This document shows positions 1 through 8,443 of a DNA stretch of 64,000 nt, piece by piece. The translations under genes and the position numbers were made by a program. The number at the start of each line of letters is the position of its first letter. Position 1 is the stretch's first letter. The DNA is from Flavobacteriaceae bacterium UBA3591 (lineage in GTDB: Bacteria > Bacteroidota > Bacteroidia > Flavobacteriales > Flavobacteriaceae). The DNA is taken from positions 135,328 through 199,327 of the forward strand of contig DFMO01000010.1 of NCBI GenBank assembly GCA_002375695.1. The letters run 5' to 3'. Under the pieces are notes generated by a model. It saw nothing but the letters and a program-made list of their open reading frames with translations, was not told the DNA's origin and did not search any database.

Positions 1-1
1 A

Positions 2-592
2 AAGATAGGGATGACCAGCATCTTTGACGATAACGGAAGGAACATTCCGTGTACCGTTATTGAAGCAGGACCCTGTGTTGTTACCCAAGTCAGAACCAAA
101 GAGGTTGACGGGTATAACGCTCTTCAACTTGGTTTCGATGACAAGAAGACTGTAAATAAAGCTGCTGAAGGGCACGCTAAAAAAGCAGGAACCGTTGCAA
201 AACGCAAAGTCGCCGAATTCAAGGGATTTGAAGAAGAATACAAATTAGGTGACACGATTACTGTGGAGCACTTTAGAGAAGGAGAATTCGTAGATGTTGC
301 GGGTACTTCAAAAGGTAAAGGTTTCCAAGGAGTTGTTAAGCGTCACGGTTTTGGCGGTGTAGGTCAAGCTACACACGGTCAACATAACCGTTTGCGTGCG
401 CCAGGTTCTATTGGTGCTGCATCATACCCTGCGAGAGTATTCAAAGGAATGCGAATGGCGGGTCAAATGGGCAACGAAAGAGTAAAAGTTGAAAATTTAA
501 GAGTTTTAAAAGTAGTTCCTGAAAAGAATCTACTTGTGGTTAAAGGAGCAGTTCCTGGCCATAAAAACGCTTATGTAATGATCGAGAAATAA
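2..592 (+). CDS. rplC: 50S ribosomal protein L3 (uL3), 5' end outside window
   Basis: Large-subunit protein that binds 23S rRNA early in assembly and reaches towards the peptidyl-transferase centre. The frame is open from base 2 (K-I-G before the ATG at base 11), and L3 proteins normally carry about a dozen more N-terminal residues, so the true start lies left of the window. The glycine-rich GKGFQGVVKRHGFGG loop and the following HGQHNRLRAPGSIG are L3 hallmarks. Its stop codon overlaps the rplD start (TAATG), indicating translational coupling. The gene order is that of the S10 operon, so rpsJ is expected just upstream. Identity is essentially certain. Confidence 0.97.
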   Translation, partial: KIGMTSIFDDNGRNIPCTVIEAGPCVVTQVRTKEVDGYNALQLGFDDKKTVNKAAEGHAKKAGTVAKRKVAEFKGFEEEYKLGDTITVEHFREGEFVDVAGTSKGKGFQGVVKRHGFGGVGQATHGQHNRLRAPGSIGAASYPARVFKGMRMAGQMGNERVKVENLRVLKVVPEKNLLVVKGAVPGHKNAYVMIEK

Positions 593-1221
593 TGAAGGTA
601 GCTGTATTAGATATAAACGGAAAAGACACAGGAAGAAAAGTTGAACTTTCTTCAGATGTGTTCGGGATAGAGCCTAACAATCATGCGGTGTATCTTGATG
701 TGAAACAATACCTTGCAAACCAAAGACAAGGTACTCACAAAGCAAAAGAACGCGCAGAAATTGCTGGATCAACCAGAAAGATTAAAAAACAGAAAGGTAC
801 TGGTACTGCACGTGCAGGTAGTATTAAATCTGGAATCTTTAAAGGTGGAGGTAGAATGTTTGGACCGCGTCCGCGTAACTACGCTTTTAAATTAAACAAG
901 AACCTTAAGCGTTTGGCACGTAAATCTGCCTTATCGATGAAGGCTAACAATAAAGAAATAGTAGTATTGGAAGACCTTAATTTTGATGCTCCAAAAACCA
1001 AGAATTTTACCGCGGTTTTAAAGAGTTTAGGACTAGACAATAAAAAATCTTTATTTGTGTTGGGAGACTTAAATAATAATGTATATTTGTCCTCTCGTAA
1101 TTTGAAAGGTACAGAAGTTATAACTAACTCACAATTAAGTACTTACAAAATCATGAATGCAAACAGTGTAGTGCTGTTTGAAGGTTCTTTGGAAGGAATT
1201 GAAACAAACTTAAGTAAATAG
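592..1221 (+). CDS. rplD: 50S ribosomal protein L4 (uL4)
   Basis: Large-subunit protein whose extended loop lines the peptide exit tunnel. At 209 residues it has the normal length. The basic loop is visible as GTGTARAGS followed by GGGRMFGPRPRNY (roughly residues 69-100). The ATG shares one base with the rplC stop and no Shine-Dalgarno sequence precedes it. It sits between rplC and rplW as in the standard S10 operon. In some bacteria L4 autoregulates this operon, but its leader is not in the window. Confidence 0.97.
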   Translation: MKVAVLDINGKDTGRKVELSSDVFGIEPNNHAVYLDVKQYLANQRQGTHKAKERAEIAGSTRKIKKQKGTGTARAGSIKSGIFKGGGRMFGPRPRNYAFKLNKNLKRLARKSALSMKANNKEIVVLEDLNFDAPKTKNFTAVLKSLGLDNKKSLFVLGDLNNNVYLSSRNLKGTEVITNSQLSTYKIMNANSVVLFEGSLEGIETNLSK

Positions 1222-1228
1222 AAACAAG

Positions 1229-1519
1229 ATGAACATCTTAATTAAACCTATAATTACGGAAAAAGCTACTAAAGATGCCGAAGATAACAACGTTTTTGGT
1301 TTTGTAGTAAACCCTAAGGCGAATAAGGTAGAAATCAAGAAAGCAGTTGAGGCTGCCTACGGCGTTTCTGTTGAAAAAGTTCGCACATTAAATGTCCGCC
1401 CTGATAGGAAAACCCGTTTTACAAAAACAGGTGTCCAAACTGGTAAAACGAATGCTTATAAAAAAGCAATCGTACAGGTGGCGGAAGGTGATACAATAGA
1501 TTTTTACAGTAACATCTAA
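1229..1519 (+). CDS. rplW: 50S ribosomal protein L23 (uL23)
   Basis: Large-subunit protein at the tunnel exit, the docking site for trigger factor and SRP. It has 96 residues, the usual length. The N-terminal IIKPIITEKAT motif and the central FVVNPKANKVEIKKAVE segment are typical. It starts 7 bases after rplD and ends 26 bases before rplB, in the conserved S10 order. Confidence 0.97.
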   Translation: MNILIKPIITEKATKDAEDNNVFGFVVNPKANKVEIKKAVEAAYGVSVEKVRTLNVRPDRKTRFTKTGVQTGKTNAYKKAIVQVAEGDTIDFYSNI

Positions 1520-1545
1520 GATAGCTTAGATTTAATTAGACACAA

Positions 1546-2370
1546 ATGTCAGTAAGAAAATTAAAACCAATCACCCCAGGTCAGCGTTTTAGGGTTGTTA
1601 ATGGTTTTGACGCCATTACAACCGATAAGCCGGAAAAGTCTTTACTTGTTCCGAATAAACGATCTGGTGGTAGAAACAGTCAAGGAAAAATGACCATGCG
1701 CTACATAGGTGGTGGTCATAAAAAGAAATATCGAATTATCGATTTTAAACGCGACAAAGCAGGAATCCCTGCAACTGTTGCTAGTATTCAATACGATCCA
1801 AACCGTACCGCATTTATCGCGCTTTTAAATTACCAAGATGGTGAAAAGCGTTATGTAATTGCTCAAAACGGTCTACAGGTTGGCCAAAATATCGTTTCGG
1901 GAGATTCAGTTGCTCCAGAAATTGGTAATGCAATGCCACTTTCATCTATTCCATTAGGTACTATTATTTCTTGTATAGAGTTACGTCCTGGGCAGGGAGC
2001 AATTATGGCGCGTAGCGCTGGTGCTTTTGCACAGCTTATGGCTCGTGAAGGAAAATACGCTACCGTAAAACTTCCATCTGGAGAAACACGCTTAATTTTA
2101 GCAAATTGTATGGCTACAATTGGAGCGGTATCAAACAGTGATCACCAATTATTAGTTTCTGGTAAAGCTGGTAGAAGCAGATGGTTAGGAAGAAGACCAC
2201 GTACAAGACCAGTTGTTATGAACCCTGTAGATCATCCAATGGGTGGTGGTGAAGGTAAAGCTTCTGGAGGTCATCCGCGTTCTAGAAACGGCGTACCTGC
2301 AAAAGGTTACAGAACCCGTTCAAGAACCAAAGCAAGTAATAAATATATCTTAGAACGTAGAAAGAAATAA
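1546..2370 (+). CDS. rplB: 50S ribosomal protein L2 (uL2)
   Basis: Core large-subunit protein needed for subunit association and peptidyl-transferase activity. It has 274 residues. The C-terminal signature is visible as MNPVDHPMGGGEGK, containing the conserved functional His, followed by the basic tail. The central part has the GGGHKKKYRIIDF motif. It lies between rplW and rpsS. The start has an A-rich upstream region and no Shine-Dalgarno sequence. Confidence 0.98.
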   Translation: MSVRKLKPITPGQRFRVVNGFDAITTDKPEKSLLVPNKRSGGRNSQGKMTMRYIGGGHKKKYRIIDFKRDKAGIPATVASIQYDPNRTAFIALLNYQDGEKRYVIAQNGLQVGQNIVSGDSVAPEIGNAMPLSSIPLGTIISCIELRPGQGAIMARSAGAFAQLMAREGKYATVKLPSGETRLILANCMATIGAVSNSDHQLLVSGKAGRSRWLGRRPRTRPVVMNPVDHPMGGGEGKASGGHPRSRNGVPAKGYRTRSRTKASNKYILERRKK

Positions 2371-2373
2371 ATT

Positions 2374-2652
2374 ATGGCAAGATCGTTAAAAAAAGGACCG
2401 TACGTTCATTATAAACTAGACAAGAAAGTTCAACAAAATCTTGAAGATAACAAGAAGACAGTAATCAAAACTTGGTCACGTGCTTCTATGATTACTCCAG
2501 ATTTTGTGGGCCAAACCATAGCAGTTCACAACGGGCGTCAATTTGTACCGGTATATGTAACAGAAAACATGGTTGGGCATAAACTAGGAGAATTTTCACC
2601 TACAAGATCATTCCGTGGTCATGCAGGTGCTAAAAACAAAGGTAAAAAATAA
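2374..2652 (+). CDS. rpsS: 30S ribosomal protein S19 (uS19)
   Basis: Small-subunit head protein that forms a complex with S13 near the A-site finger. It has 92 residues. The N-terminal MARSLKKGPYV and the C-terminal GHKLGEFSPTRSFRGHAG motif are diagnostic. The gene starts 3 bases after rplB in a TTATG context that recurs in this cluster. Confidence 0.98.
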   Translation: MARSLKKGPYVHYKLDKKVQQNLEDNKKTVIKTWSRASMITPDFVGQTIAVHNGRQFVPVYVTENMVGHKLGEFSPTRSFRGHAGAKNKGKK

Positions 2653-2658
2653 TAGGCC

Positions 2659-3069
2659 ATGGGAGTTCGTAAAAGAGAAAGAGCAGAAGCAATCAAGGAG
2701 GCAAAGAAGAATATGTACTTTGCTAAATTGAATAATTGCCCTACTTCACCAAGAAAAATGCGTTTAATGGCAGACTTGGTTAGAGGTGAGAAAATAGACA
2801 AAGCACTTAATATTTTAAGGTTTAGTTCAAAAGAATCTTCACGTAAATTAGAGAAGTTACTTCTTTCAGCTATCAATAACTGGCAGCAAAAGAATGAAGA
2901 CGCTTCAATTGAAGATGCAGATCTTTTTGTTAAGGAAATCCGTGTGGATGGTGGAACTATGTTAAAAAGACTACGTCCTGCACCACAAGGCCGCGCACAT
3001 AGAATTAGAAAACGCTCCAACCACGTAACACTGGTATTGGCAGCAAACGATAACACACAAAGCAAGTAA
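2659..3069 (+). CDS. rplV: 50S ribosomal protein L22 (uL22)
   Basis: Large-subunit protein whose beta-hairpin lines the exit tunnel. It has 136 residues, slightly longer than the enterobacterial protein because of its N-terminus. The SPRKMRLMADLVRG motif and the hairpin segment MLKRLRPAPQGRAHRIRKR are clear. It starts 6 bases after rpsS and ends 4 bases before rpsC. Confidence 0.97.
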   Translation: MGVRKRERAEAIKEAKKNMYFAKLNNCPTSPRKMRLMADLVRGEKIDKALNILRFSSKESSRKLEKLLLSAINNWQQKNEDASIEDADLFVKEIRVDGGTMLKRLRPAPQGRAHRIRKRSNHVTLVLAANDNTQSK

Positions 3070-3073
3070 TTAA

Positions 3074-3796
3074 ATGGGACAGAAGACAAATCCAATCGGA
3101 AATCGCTTAGGTATCATTAGAGGTTGGGAATCCAACTGGTACGGAGGCAACGACTACGGCGACAAATTAGCCGAAGACGATAAGATCAGGAAATATATCC
3201 ATGCTCGTTTAAGCAAAGCTAGTGTGAGTAGAGTGATTATTGAGCGTACGCTTAAGCTTGTAACCGTTACTATTACCACTGCTCGTCCAGGTATTATAAT
3301 TGGAAAGGGTGGCCAGGAAGTAGACAAGCTAAAAGAAGAGCTTAAAAAAATTACTGACAAGGAAGTACAGATTAACATTCATGAGATTAAAAGACCTGAA
3401 TTAGATGCCTATTTGGTAGCTGCAAGTATTGCACGCCAAATTGAAAGCCGTATCTCATACCGTCGTGCAATTAAAATGGCAATTGCAGCAACGATGCGTA
3501 TGAATGCAGAAGGTATTAAAGTTCAAATATCTGGTCGTTTGAATGGAGCCGAAATGGCACGTTCAGAATCTTATAAAGAAGGTCGTATTCCATTGTCAAC
3601 CTTTAGAGCCGACATTGACTACGCTTTAGTTGAGGCACACACTACTTATGGTAGACTGGGTGTTAAAGTATGGATTATGAAAGGCGAAGTATATGGAAAA
3701 AGAGAACTTTCTCCACTAGTTGGTCTTTCAACCGGCAAGAAAGGTGGAAAAGGAGCTCAAGGACGCGGTGGCAACAAAGCACGTCGCAGAAAGTAA
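3074..3796 (+). CDS. rpsC: 30S ribosomal protein S3 (uS3)
   Basis: Small-subunit protein at the mRNA entry channel, involved in helicase activity on mRNA. It has 240 residues. It opens with MGQKTNPIGNRLGI. The KH domain shows the GIIIGKGGQEVDKL motif around residues 75-90, and the C-terminal domain has ARSESYKEGRIPLSTFRADI. The glycine/lysine-rich C-terminal tail is common in Bacteroidota. Confidence 0.98.
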   Translation: MGQKTNPIGNRLGIIRGWESNWYGGNDYGDKLAEDDKIRKYIHARLSKASVSRVIIERTLKLVTVTITTARPGIIIGKGGQEVDKLKEELKKITDKEVQINIHEIKRPELDAYLVAASIARQIESRISYRRAIKMAIAATMRMNAEGIKVQISGRLNGAEMARSESYKEGRIPLSTFRADIDYALVEAHTTYGRLGVKVWIMKGEVYGKRELSPLVGLSTGKKGGKGAQGRGGNKARRRK

Positions 3797-3814
3797 TTTT
3801 TTAAACAGAAGAAA

Positions 3815-4234
3815 ATGTTACAACCTAAAAGAACAAAATACCGTAAACATCAAAAAGGACGTATGAAAGGTGATGCCGGTCGTGGCACACAACTTGCGTA
3901 CGGAACCTTCGGTATAAAATCGTTGGAATCAGAATTTCTTACAGCTAGACAAATTGAGGCTGCTCGTATTGCTGCTACCCGTTATATGAAAAGAGAGGGT
4001 TCTATTTGGATTATGATTTTTCCAGATAAGCCAATTACCAAAAAACCTCTTGAAGTACGTATGGGTAAAGGTAAAGGTGCTGTAGAATATTACGCTGCTG
4101 TAGTGAAGCCAGGAAGAATACTTTTTGAAGTATCTGGTGTACCTGTTGAAACAGCAAAAGAAGCATTGCGCCTAGCAGCACAAAAGCTTCCCGTTAAAAC
4201 TAAATTTGTAATGTCTCGGGATTTCCAAGCATAA
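3815..4234 (+). CDS. rplP: 50S ribosomal protein L16 (uL16)
   Basis: Large-subunit protein near the A-site tRNA. It has 139 residues. The N-terminal MLQPKRTKYRKHQKGRMKG and the ARIAATRYMKREGSIWI motif are diagnostic. L16 from many bacteria carries a 3-hydroxylated Arg near residue 81; an Arg-rich MGKGKGAVEYY region is present there. It is followed by rpmC 11 bases downstream. Confidence 0.98.
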   Translation: MLQPKRTKYRKHQKGRMKGDAGRGTQLAYGTFGIKSLESEFLTARQIEAARIAATRYMKREGSIWIMIFPDKPITKKPLEVRMGKGKGAVEYYAAVVKPGRILFEVSGVPVETAKEALRLAAQKLPVKTKFVMSRDFQA

Positions 4235-4245
4235 TTTTTAGAAAG

Positions 4246-4437
4246 ATGAAACAATCAGAAATTAAAAAAGCATCAACAGCAGAACTTCAGGAAGCATATG
4301 CTGAATCTAGAAAAGCTTACACAGACCTTAAAATGGCTCATACCATTTCACCGTTGGAAAATCCAATTCAACTTAGAACCCAAAGAAGGGTGATAGCAAG
4401 AATCGCGACGGAACTAACTAATAGAGAAGTGCAATAA
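4246..4437 (+). CDS. rpmC: 50S ribosomal protein L29 (uL29)
   Basis: Small two-helix protein beside L23 at the tunnel exit. It has 63 residues, normal for L29. It has the typical MKQSEIKKAST N-terminus, and the IRLRT.RRVIARI type motif appears as IQLRTQRRVIARI. Its position between rplP and rpsQ is the universal order. Confidence 0.95.
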   Translation: MKQSEIKKASTAELQEAYAESRKAYTDLKMAHTISPLENPIQLRTQRRVIARIATELTNREVQ

Positions 4438-4452
4438 TTGTACAGCTGAAAG

Positions 4453-4716
4453 ATGGAAGAAATTAAAAGAAATTTAAGAAAAGAACGTATAGGGGTAGTA
4501 ACCAGTAACAAGATGGATAAATCTATTGTAGTTGCAGAGGTTAAAAAAGTAAAACACCCTATGTACGGAAAGTATGTAACGAAAACTAAAAAGTACGTTG
4601 CACACGACGAGACAAACAACTGCAACGAAGGCGATACTGTAAAGATCATGGAAACAAGACCTTTAAGTAAAACTAAATGTTGGAGATTAGTAGAAATAAT
4701 TGAAAGAGCGAAGTAA
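4453..4716 (+). CDS. rpsQ: 30S ribosomal protein S17 (uS17)
   Basis: Primary 16S rRNA-binding protein of the small-subunit body. It has 87 residues. The RIGVVTSNKMDKSIVV N-terminal OB-fold strand and the MYGKYVTKTKKYVAHDE motif are typical. It lies 15 bases after rpmC and 2 bases before rplN. Confidence 0.97.
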   Translation: MEEIKRNLRKERIGVVTSNKMDKSIVVAEVKKVKHPMYGKYVTKTKKYVAHDETNNCNEGDTVKIMETRPLSKTKCWRLVEIIERAK

Positions 4717-4718
4717 TT

Positions 4719-5087
4719 ATGTTACAACAAGAATCAAGACTTAAAGTCGCAGATAATACCGGTGCCAAAGAAGTACTTTGCATCCGCGTGTTAGGCGGAA
4801 CAAAAAGAAGGTATGCGTCTATTGGTGATAAAATTGTAGTTTCTGTAAAAGAAGCAACACCAAATGGTAGCATTAAGAAAGGAGCGGTTTCTACAGCAGT
4901 AGTAGTACGTACTGTAAAAGAAATTAGAAGACCTGATGGTTCTTACATCCGTTTCGATGACAACGCATGTGTACTCTTAAACCCACAAGGGGAAATGAGA
5001 GGTACTCGAGTTTTCGGCCCGGTAGCTAGAGAACTTCGCGACAAGCAATTTATGAAAATAGTATCATTAGCACCAGAGGTGCTTTAA
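4719..5087 (+). CDS. rplN: 50S ribosomal protein L14 (uL14)
   Basis: Large-subunit protein at the intersubunit bridge, and the binding site for the silencing factor RsfS. It has 122 residues. MLQQESRLKVADNTGAKE at the start and the RGTRVFGPVARELR motif near the C-terminus are diagnostic. First gene of the spc-type section; its start lies in a TTATG context. Confidence 0.98.
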   Translation: MLQQESRLKVADNTGAKEVLCIRVLGGTKRRYASIGDKIVVSVKEATPNGSIKKGAVSTAVVVRTVKEIRRPDGSYIRFDDNACVLLNPQGEMRGTRVFGPVARELRDKQFMKIVSLAPEVL

Positions 5088-5088
5088 T

Positions 5089-5415
5089 ATGAAAACTAAG
5101 ATGACAAAGCTTAAAATAAAATCAGGCGATACAGTAGTAGTTACTGCCGGAGACCACAAAGGATCTGAAGGAAAAGTGATGAAAGTATTCCTTGACAAAA
5201 ACAAAGCAATCGTAGAGGGAGTAAACATGGTTTCTAAACACGAGAAGCCAAGTGCAAATAATCCTCAAGGAGGAATTGCTAAAAAAGAGGCTCCAATCCA
5301 TATTTCAAACCTTTCACTTGTGGATCCTAAAACAGGAAAACCAACACGTGTAGGATATAAAACTGAAGATGGTAAGAAAGTACGGTTTTCAAAACAATCG
5401 AATCAAGCAATATAG
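5089..5415 (+). CDS. rplX: 50S ribosomal protein L24 (uL24)
   Basis: Assembly-initiator protein of the large subunit. It has 108 residues from this ATG. The KOW motif appears as IKSGDTVVVTAGDHKGSEG. A second in-frame ATG at 5101 (MTKLKIK) would give a length closer to many flavobacterial L24 proteins, so the exact start is uncertain by four codons. The first ATG starts one base after the rplN stop. Confidence 0.95.
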   Translation: MKTKMTKLKIKSGDTVVVTAGDHKGSEGKVMKVFLDKNKAIVEGVNMVSKHEKPSANNPQGGIAKKEAPIHISNLSLVDPKTGKPTRVGYKTEDGKKVRFSKQSNQAI

Positions 5416-5417
5416 TT

Positions 5418-5969
5418 ATGGCATATACACCAAGACTTAAGGAAGAGTACAAAAGCAGAGTGATGAATGCACTCACAGACGAATTTGGTTACAAAAACGT
5501 CATGCAAGTACCAAAATTGGAGCGCATTGTTGTATCCCGCGGAGTGGGGGCAGCAGTTGCAGACAAAAAACTTATTGACTATTCGGTTGATGAGTTTACA
5601 AAGATAACTGGGCAAAAAGCAGTACCAACATACTCTAAAAAAGATGTTGCAAACTTTAAACTGCGTAAAGGCATGCCAATTGGTGTGAAAGTAACTTTAC
5701 GCGGGGACCGTATGTACGAATTTTTAGATAGATTAGTAACATCTGCTTTGCCACGTGTTCGTGACTTTAACGGAATTAAGGCAACCGGTTTTGACGGAAG
5801 AGGAAATTACTCTTTAGGTATTACCGAGCAAATTATCTTTCCTGAAATCGATATCGATAAAGTAAAGAAAATTGAAGGTATGAATGTTACTTTTGTAACT
5901 TCGGCCAATACCGATAAAGAAGCGAAATCATTATTACTAGAATTGGGATTACCCTTTAAAAAGAACTAA
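5418..5969 (+). CDS. rplE: 50S ribosomal protein L5 (uL5)
   Basis: Binds 5S rRNA and contacts P-site tRNA from the central protuberance. It has 183 residues. Family motifs include the VSRGVGAAVADKK segment, the GQKAVPTYSKKDVANFKLR segment and LGITEQIIFPEID near the C-terminus. The gene starts 2 bases after rplX in an AGTTATGGCA context. Confidence 0.97.
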   Translation: MAYTPRLKEEYKSRVMNALTDEFGYKNVMQVPKLERIVVSRGVGAAVADKKLIDYSVDEFTKITGQKAVPTYSKKDVANFKLRKGMPIGVKVTLRGDRMYEFLDRLVTSALPRVRDFNGIKATGFDGRGNYSLGITEQIIFPEIDIDKVKKIEGMNVTFVTSANTDKEAKSLLLELGLPFKKN

Positions 5970-5972
5970 GAG

Positions 5973-6242
5973 ATGGCTAAAGAATCAATGAAAGCCCGCG
6001 AGGTTAAAAGACAAAAATTGGTAGCAAAGTATGCAGCCAAACGCAAAGCTTTAAAAGAAGCTGGCGATTGGGAAGGATTACAAAAACTACCTAAAAATTC
6101 TTCTCCAGTTCGTTTACACAACCGTTGTAAACTAACAGGAAGACCAAGAGGGTATATGAGAACTTTTGGAATTTCGCGTGTAACATTTCGTGAAATGGCA
6201 AATTCAGGGTTAATTCCAGGAGTGCGTAAAGCTTCTTGGTAA
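5973..6242 (+). CDS. rpsN: 30S ribosomal protein S14 (uS14), zinc-free type
   Basis: Small-subunit head protein. It has 89 residues, the long form without the two CxxC zinc knuckles: only one cysteine is seen, in NRCKLTGRPRGYMR. The C-terminal FGISRVTFREMANSG motif is diagnostic. A 138-base gap follows before rpsH, the widest break inside the spc section and much larger than the usual 2-20 bases here. Confidence 0.97.
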   Translation: MAKESMKAREVKRQKLVAKYAAKRKALKEAGDWEGLQKLPKNSSPVRLHNRCKLTGRPRGYMRTFGISRVTFREMANSGLIPGVRKASW

Positions 6243-6380
6243 GAAATTGGGATTTTCTTGTTGGGTTTTTATTAAAACCTGATATTTGCAAAATCTTTAG
6301 AAAAAAAATATAAATTGGTTGAAGGTTCAATAATCCTAATAAATAGGAAATTTGAAAACCACATCCGCAAATTCAAATAG
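6243..6380 (+). other. Unusually wide intercistronic gap rpsN-rpsH
   Basis: 138 bases without a supported ORF inside an otherwise tightly packed operon. It holds a small 6-bp stem (GGTTTT, loop of four, AAAACC at 6264-6279) and an imperfect -7-like TATTTG. It could be an internal promoter, processing site or regulatory leader for rpsH; S8 represses spc translation in E. coli, but no matching structure could be established by eye. Confidence 0.4.
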
Positions 6381-6782
6381 ATGAATATAGATCCAATTTC
6401 AGATTATCTAACGCGAGTTAGAAATGCTGCGAAAGCCGGACATCGCGTAGTAGAGATTCCCGCTTCAAATTTAAAAAAGGAGATTACAAAAATCCTTTTT
6501 GATCAAGGTTATATATTGAGCTATAAATTTGATGACGAGAGTACACCTCAAGGCATCATTAAAATAGCTTTAAAGTATGACAAGAACTCTAAGGAGTCTG
6601 TGATCAAAAGAATTCAAAGAATAAGTAAACCCGGTTTACGTAAATACGCAGGTTCAACAGAACTACCTCGTGTGCTTAACGGACTTGGAATTGCAATTGT
6701 TTCTACTTCTTCTGGAGTAATGACGGGCAAGCAAGCAAAAGCACAAAATATTGGTGGCGAAGTATTGTGTTACGTTTACTAA
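6381..6782 (+). CDS. rpsH: 30S ribosomal protein S8 (uS8)
   Basis: Primary 16S rRNA-binding protein, and the translational repressor of the spc operon in E. coli. It has 133 residues. The N-terminal DPISDYLTRVRNA and the C-terminal STSSGVMTGKQAKAQNIGGE motifs are diagnostic. It is preceded by the wide gap after rpsN, and rplF follows 15 bases downstream. Confidence 0.97.
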   Translation: MNIDPISDYLTRVRNAAKAGHRVVEIPASNLKKEITKILFDQGYILSYKFDDESTPQGIIKIALKYDKNSKESVIKRIQRISKPGLRKYAGSTELPRVLNGLGIAIVSTSSGVMTGKQAKAQNIGGEVLCYVY

Positions 6783-6797
6783 AAAAAAGACAAAGAA

Positions 6798-7340
6798 ATG
6801 TCAAGAATAGGTAAAAACCCGGTAACAATCCCACAAGGAGTTACAGTTGATGTAAAAGACAACGTAATTACCGTAAAAGGAAAATTAGGCGAATTATCTC
6901 AGGAATTTTCTGAGGTGAGTATAAAAGTAGAAGATAATCAGGTAATCGTTGAACGCCCTTCAGAATCTAAAAGTCACGTTGCAAAGCACGGTTTATACAG
7001 AGCTTTGATTAACAATATGGTTGAAGGTGTAAGTAAAGGATGGACCAAGGAGTTAGAATTGGTTGGTGTGGGTTACCGTGCGAGCAATCAAGGACAAAAG
7101 TTGGATTTAGCTTTAGGATTTTCACATAATATTGTTTTGGATATTGCTCCAGAAGTAAAAGTGGAAACGGTATCTGACAAGGGTAAAAACCCAATCGTAA
7201 AATTAACTTCACATGATAAGCAATTGGTAGGGCAAGTAGCTGCAAAAATTCGCGGCTTCCGTAAACCAGAACCTTACAAAGGAAAAGGTATCAAGTTTGT
7301 TGGTGAGCAATTAAGAAGAAAAGCAGGTAAATCTGCATAA
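6798..7340 (+). CDS. rplF: 50S ribosomal protein L6 (uL6)
   Basis: Large-subunit protein near the sarcin-ricin loop and factor-binding site. It has 180 residues made of two related domains. MSRIGKNPVTIPQGV at the start and the C-terminal RKPEPYKGKGIKF signature are clear. It is in standard order between rpsH and rplR. Confidence 0.98.
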   Translation: MSRIGKNPVTIPQGVTVDVKDNVITVKGKLGELSQEFSEVSIKVEDNQVIVERPSESKSHVAKHGLYRALINNMVEGVSKGWTKELELVGVGYRASNQGQKLDLALGFSHNIVLDIAPEVKVETVSDKGKNPIVKLTSHDKQLVGQVAAKIRGFRKPEPYKGKGIKFVGEQLRRKAGKSA

Positions 7341-7351
7341 CAAATAGAGTT

Positions 7352-7708
7352 ATGGCATTATCAAAATACGACAGAAGAGAGCGTTTACGTATGCGAATTA
7401 GAAAAACGGTAGAGGGGACCGAAAGTCGCCCACGTTTGGCAGTTTTTCGCAGTAACAAAGAAATTTACGCTCAAATTATTGACGATGTAAACGGGAAAAC
7501 CCTTCTCGCTGCATCATCAAGAGATAAAGACATTGACGCTTCAAAAGTAAACAAAGTTGAAGCTGCAAAAATGGTAGGAAAAGCAATCGCTGAAAAAGCT
7601 GTAAAAGCCGGTGTTGAAACCATCGCTTTTGACAGAGGCGGTTACCTATACCACGGAAGAGTAAAATCATTAGCTGAAGGTGCACGTGAAGGTGGCCTTA
7701 AATTCTAA
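7352..7708 (+). CDS. rplR: 50S ribosomal protein L18 (uL18)
   Basis: 5S rRNA-binding protein of the central protuberance. It has 118 residues. RPRLAVFRSNKEIYAQIID and the C-terminal FDRGGYLYHGRVKSLAEGAR motif are diagnostic. It starts in a GAGTTATGGCA context with no Shine-Dalgarno sequence. Confidence 0.97.
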   Translation: MALSKYDRRERLRMRIRKTVEGTESRPRLAVFRSNKEIYAQIIDDVNGKTLLAASSRDKDIDASKVNKVEAAKMVGKAIAEKAVKAGVETIAFDRGGYLYHGRVKSLAEGAREGGLKF

Positions 7709-7716
7709 GTAGTATT

Positions 7717-8241
7717 ATGTATCAAGATTATAAAAACGTAGAATTAGTAAAGCCAGGAGGTCTAGAATTAAAAGACCGTTTGGTAGGTGTACAACGTGTA
7801 ACCAAGGTGACTAAAGGTGGTCGTGCCTTCGGATTTTCAGCTATTGTAGTTGTGGGTGACGAAAAAGGAGTAGTAGGCCACGGTCTTGGAAAGTCTAAAG
7901 ATGTAGCTAGCGCAATTGCAAAAGCTATTGAAGACGCTAAGAAAAACTTAGTACGTATCCCACTTAATAAAGTAACACTTCCGCACGAACAAAAAGGAAA
8001 ATACGGCGGAGCTCGTGTAAACCTTCTTCCTGCAGCCCCTGGTACCGGTGTAATTGCTGGTGGAGCAGTACGTGCAGTATTGGAAGCAGTAGGAGTTCAC
8101 GATGTATTATCAAAATCTCAAGGATCTTCAAACCCACACAACGTGGTAAAAGCAACTTTTGACGCCCTATTGCAGTTGCGTAGCGCACAAACTATTGCAG
8201 ATCAAAGAGGAATATCACTTGAGAAAGTATTTAAAGGATAA
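7717..8241 (+). CDS. rpsE: 30S ribosomal protein S5 (uS5)
   Basis: Small-subunit protein at the mRNA entry site, affecting decoding accuracy. It has 174 residues. The double-stranded-RNA-binding-like N-domain has VTKVTKGGRAFGFSAIVVVG, and the C-domain has the GVHDVLSKSQGSSNPHNVV motif. rpmD starts 11 bases after its stop. Confidence 0.98.
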   Translation: MYQDYKNVELVKPGGLELKDRLVGVQRVTKVTKGGRAFGFSAIVVVGDEKGVVGHGLGKSKDVASAIAKAIEDAKKNLVRIPLNKVTLPHEQKGKYGGARVNLLPAAPGTGVIAGGAVRAVLEAVGVHDVLSKSQGSSNPHNVVKATFDALLQLRSAQTIADQRGISLEKVFKG

Positions 8242-8252
8242 ATATCAGAGCA

Positions 8253-8432
8253 ATGGCAAAAATTAAAGTAACAAAGGTAAGAAGCGTAATTAAGCGCCCG
8301 CAAACCCAGAAAAGAATCATGGAAGCGTTAGGTCTTCATAAGATGAACCAAACCGTTGAACATGAAGATACGCCAAACATTCTTGGTATGATCAATAAAG
8401 TTAATCACTTGGTTTCAGTTGAAACTAAATAA
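8253..8432 (+). CDS. rpmD: 50S ribosomal protein L30 (uL30)
   Basis: Large-subunit protein of 59 residues. The ORF (ATG at 8253, TAA at 8430) reads MAKIKVTKVRSVIKRPQTQK at its start and has the L30 pattern of basic first strand, then KRIMEALGLHKMNQTVEHED, then a region ending NHLVSVETK. It sits exactly where rpmD belongs, between rpsE and rplO, with 11-base spacers on both sides. Confidence 0.95.
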   Translation: MAKIKVTKVRSVIKRPQTQKRIMEALGLHKMNQTVEHEDTPNILGMINKVNHLVSVETK

Positions 8433-8443
8433 GAAACACGATT

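Noticed and set aside
713..895. ORF inside rplD in another frame
   Set aside because: Fully contained in a certain ribosomal protein gene; no family resemblance and no start context.
2619..3095. 158-codon minus-strand ORF opposite rplV
   Set aside because: Antisense shadow of a certain gene; composition follows the complementary codon bias.
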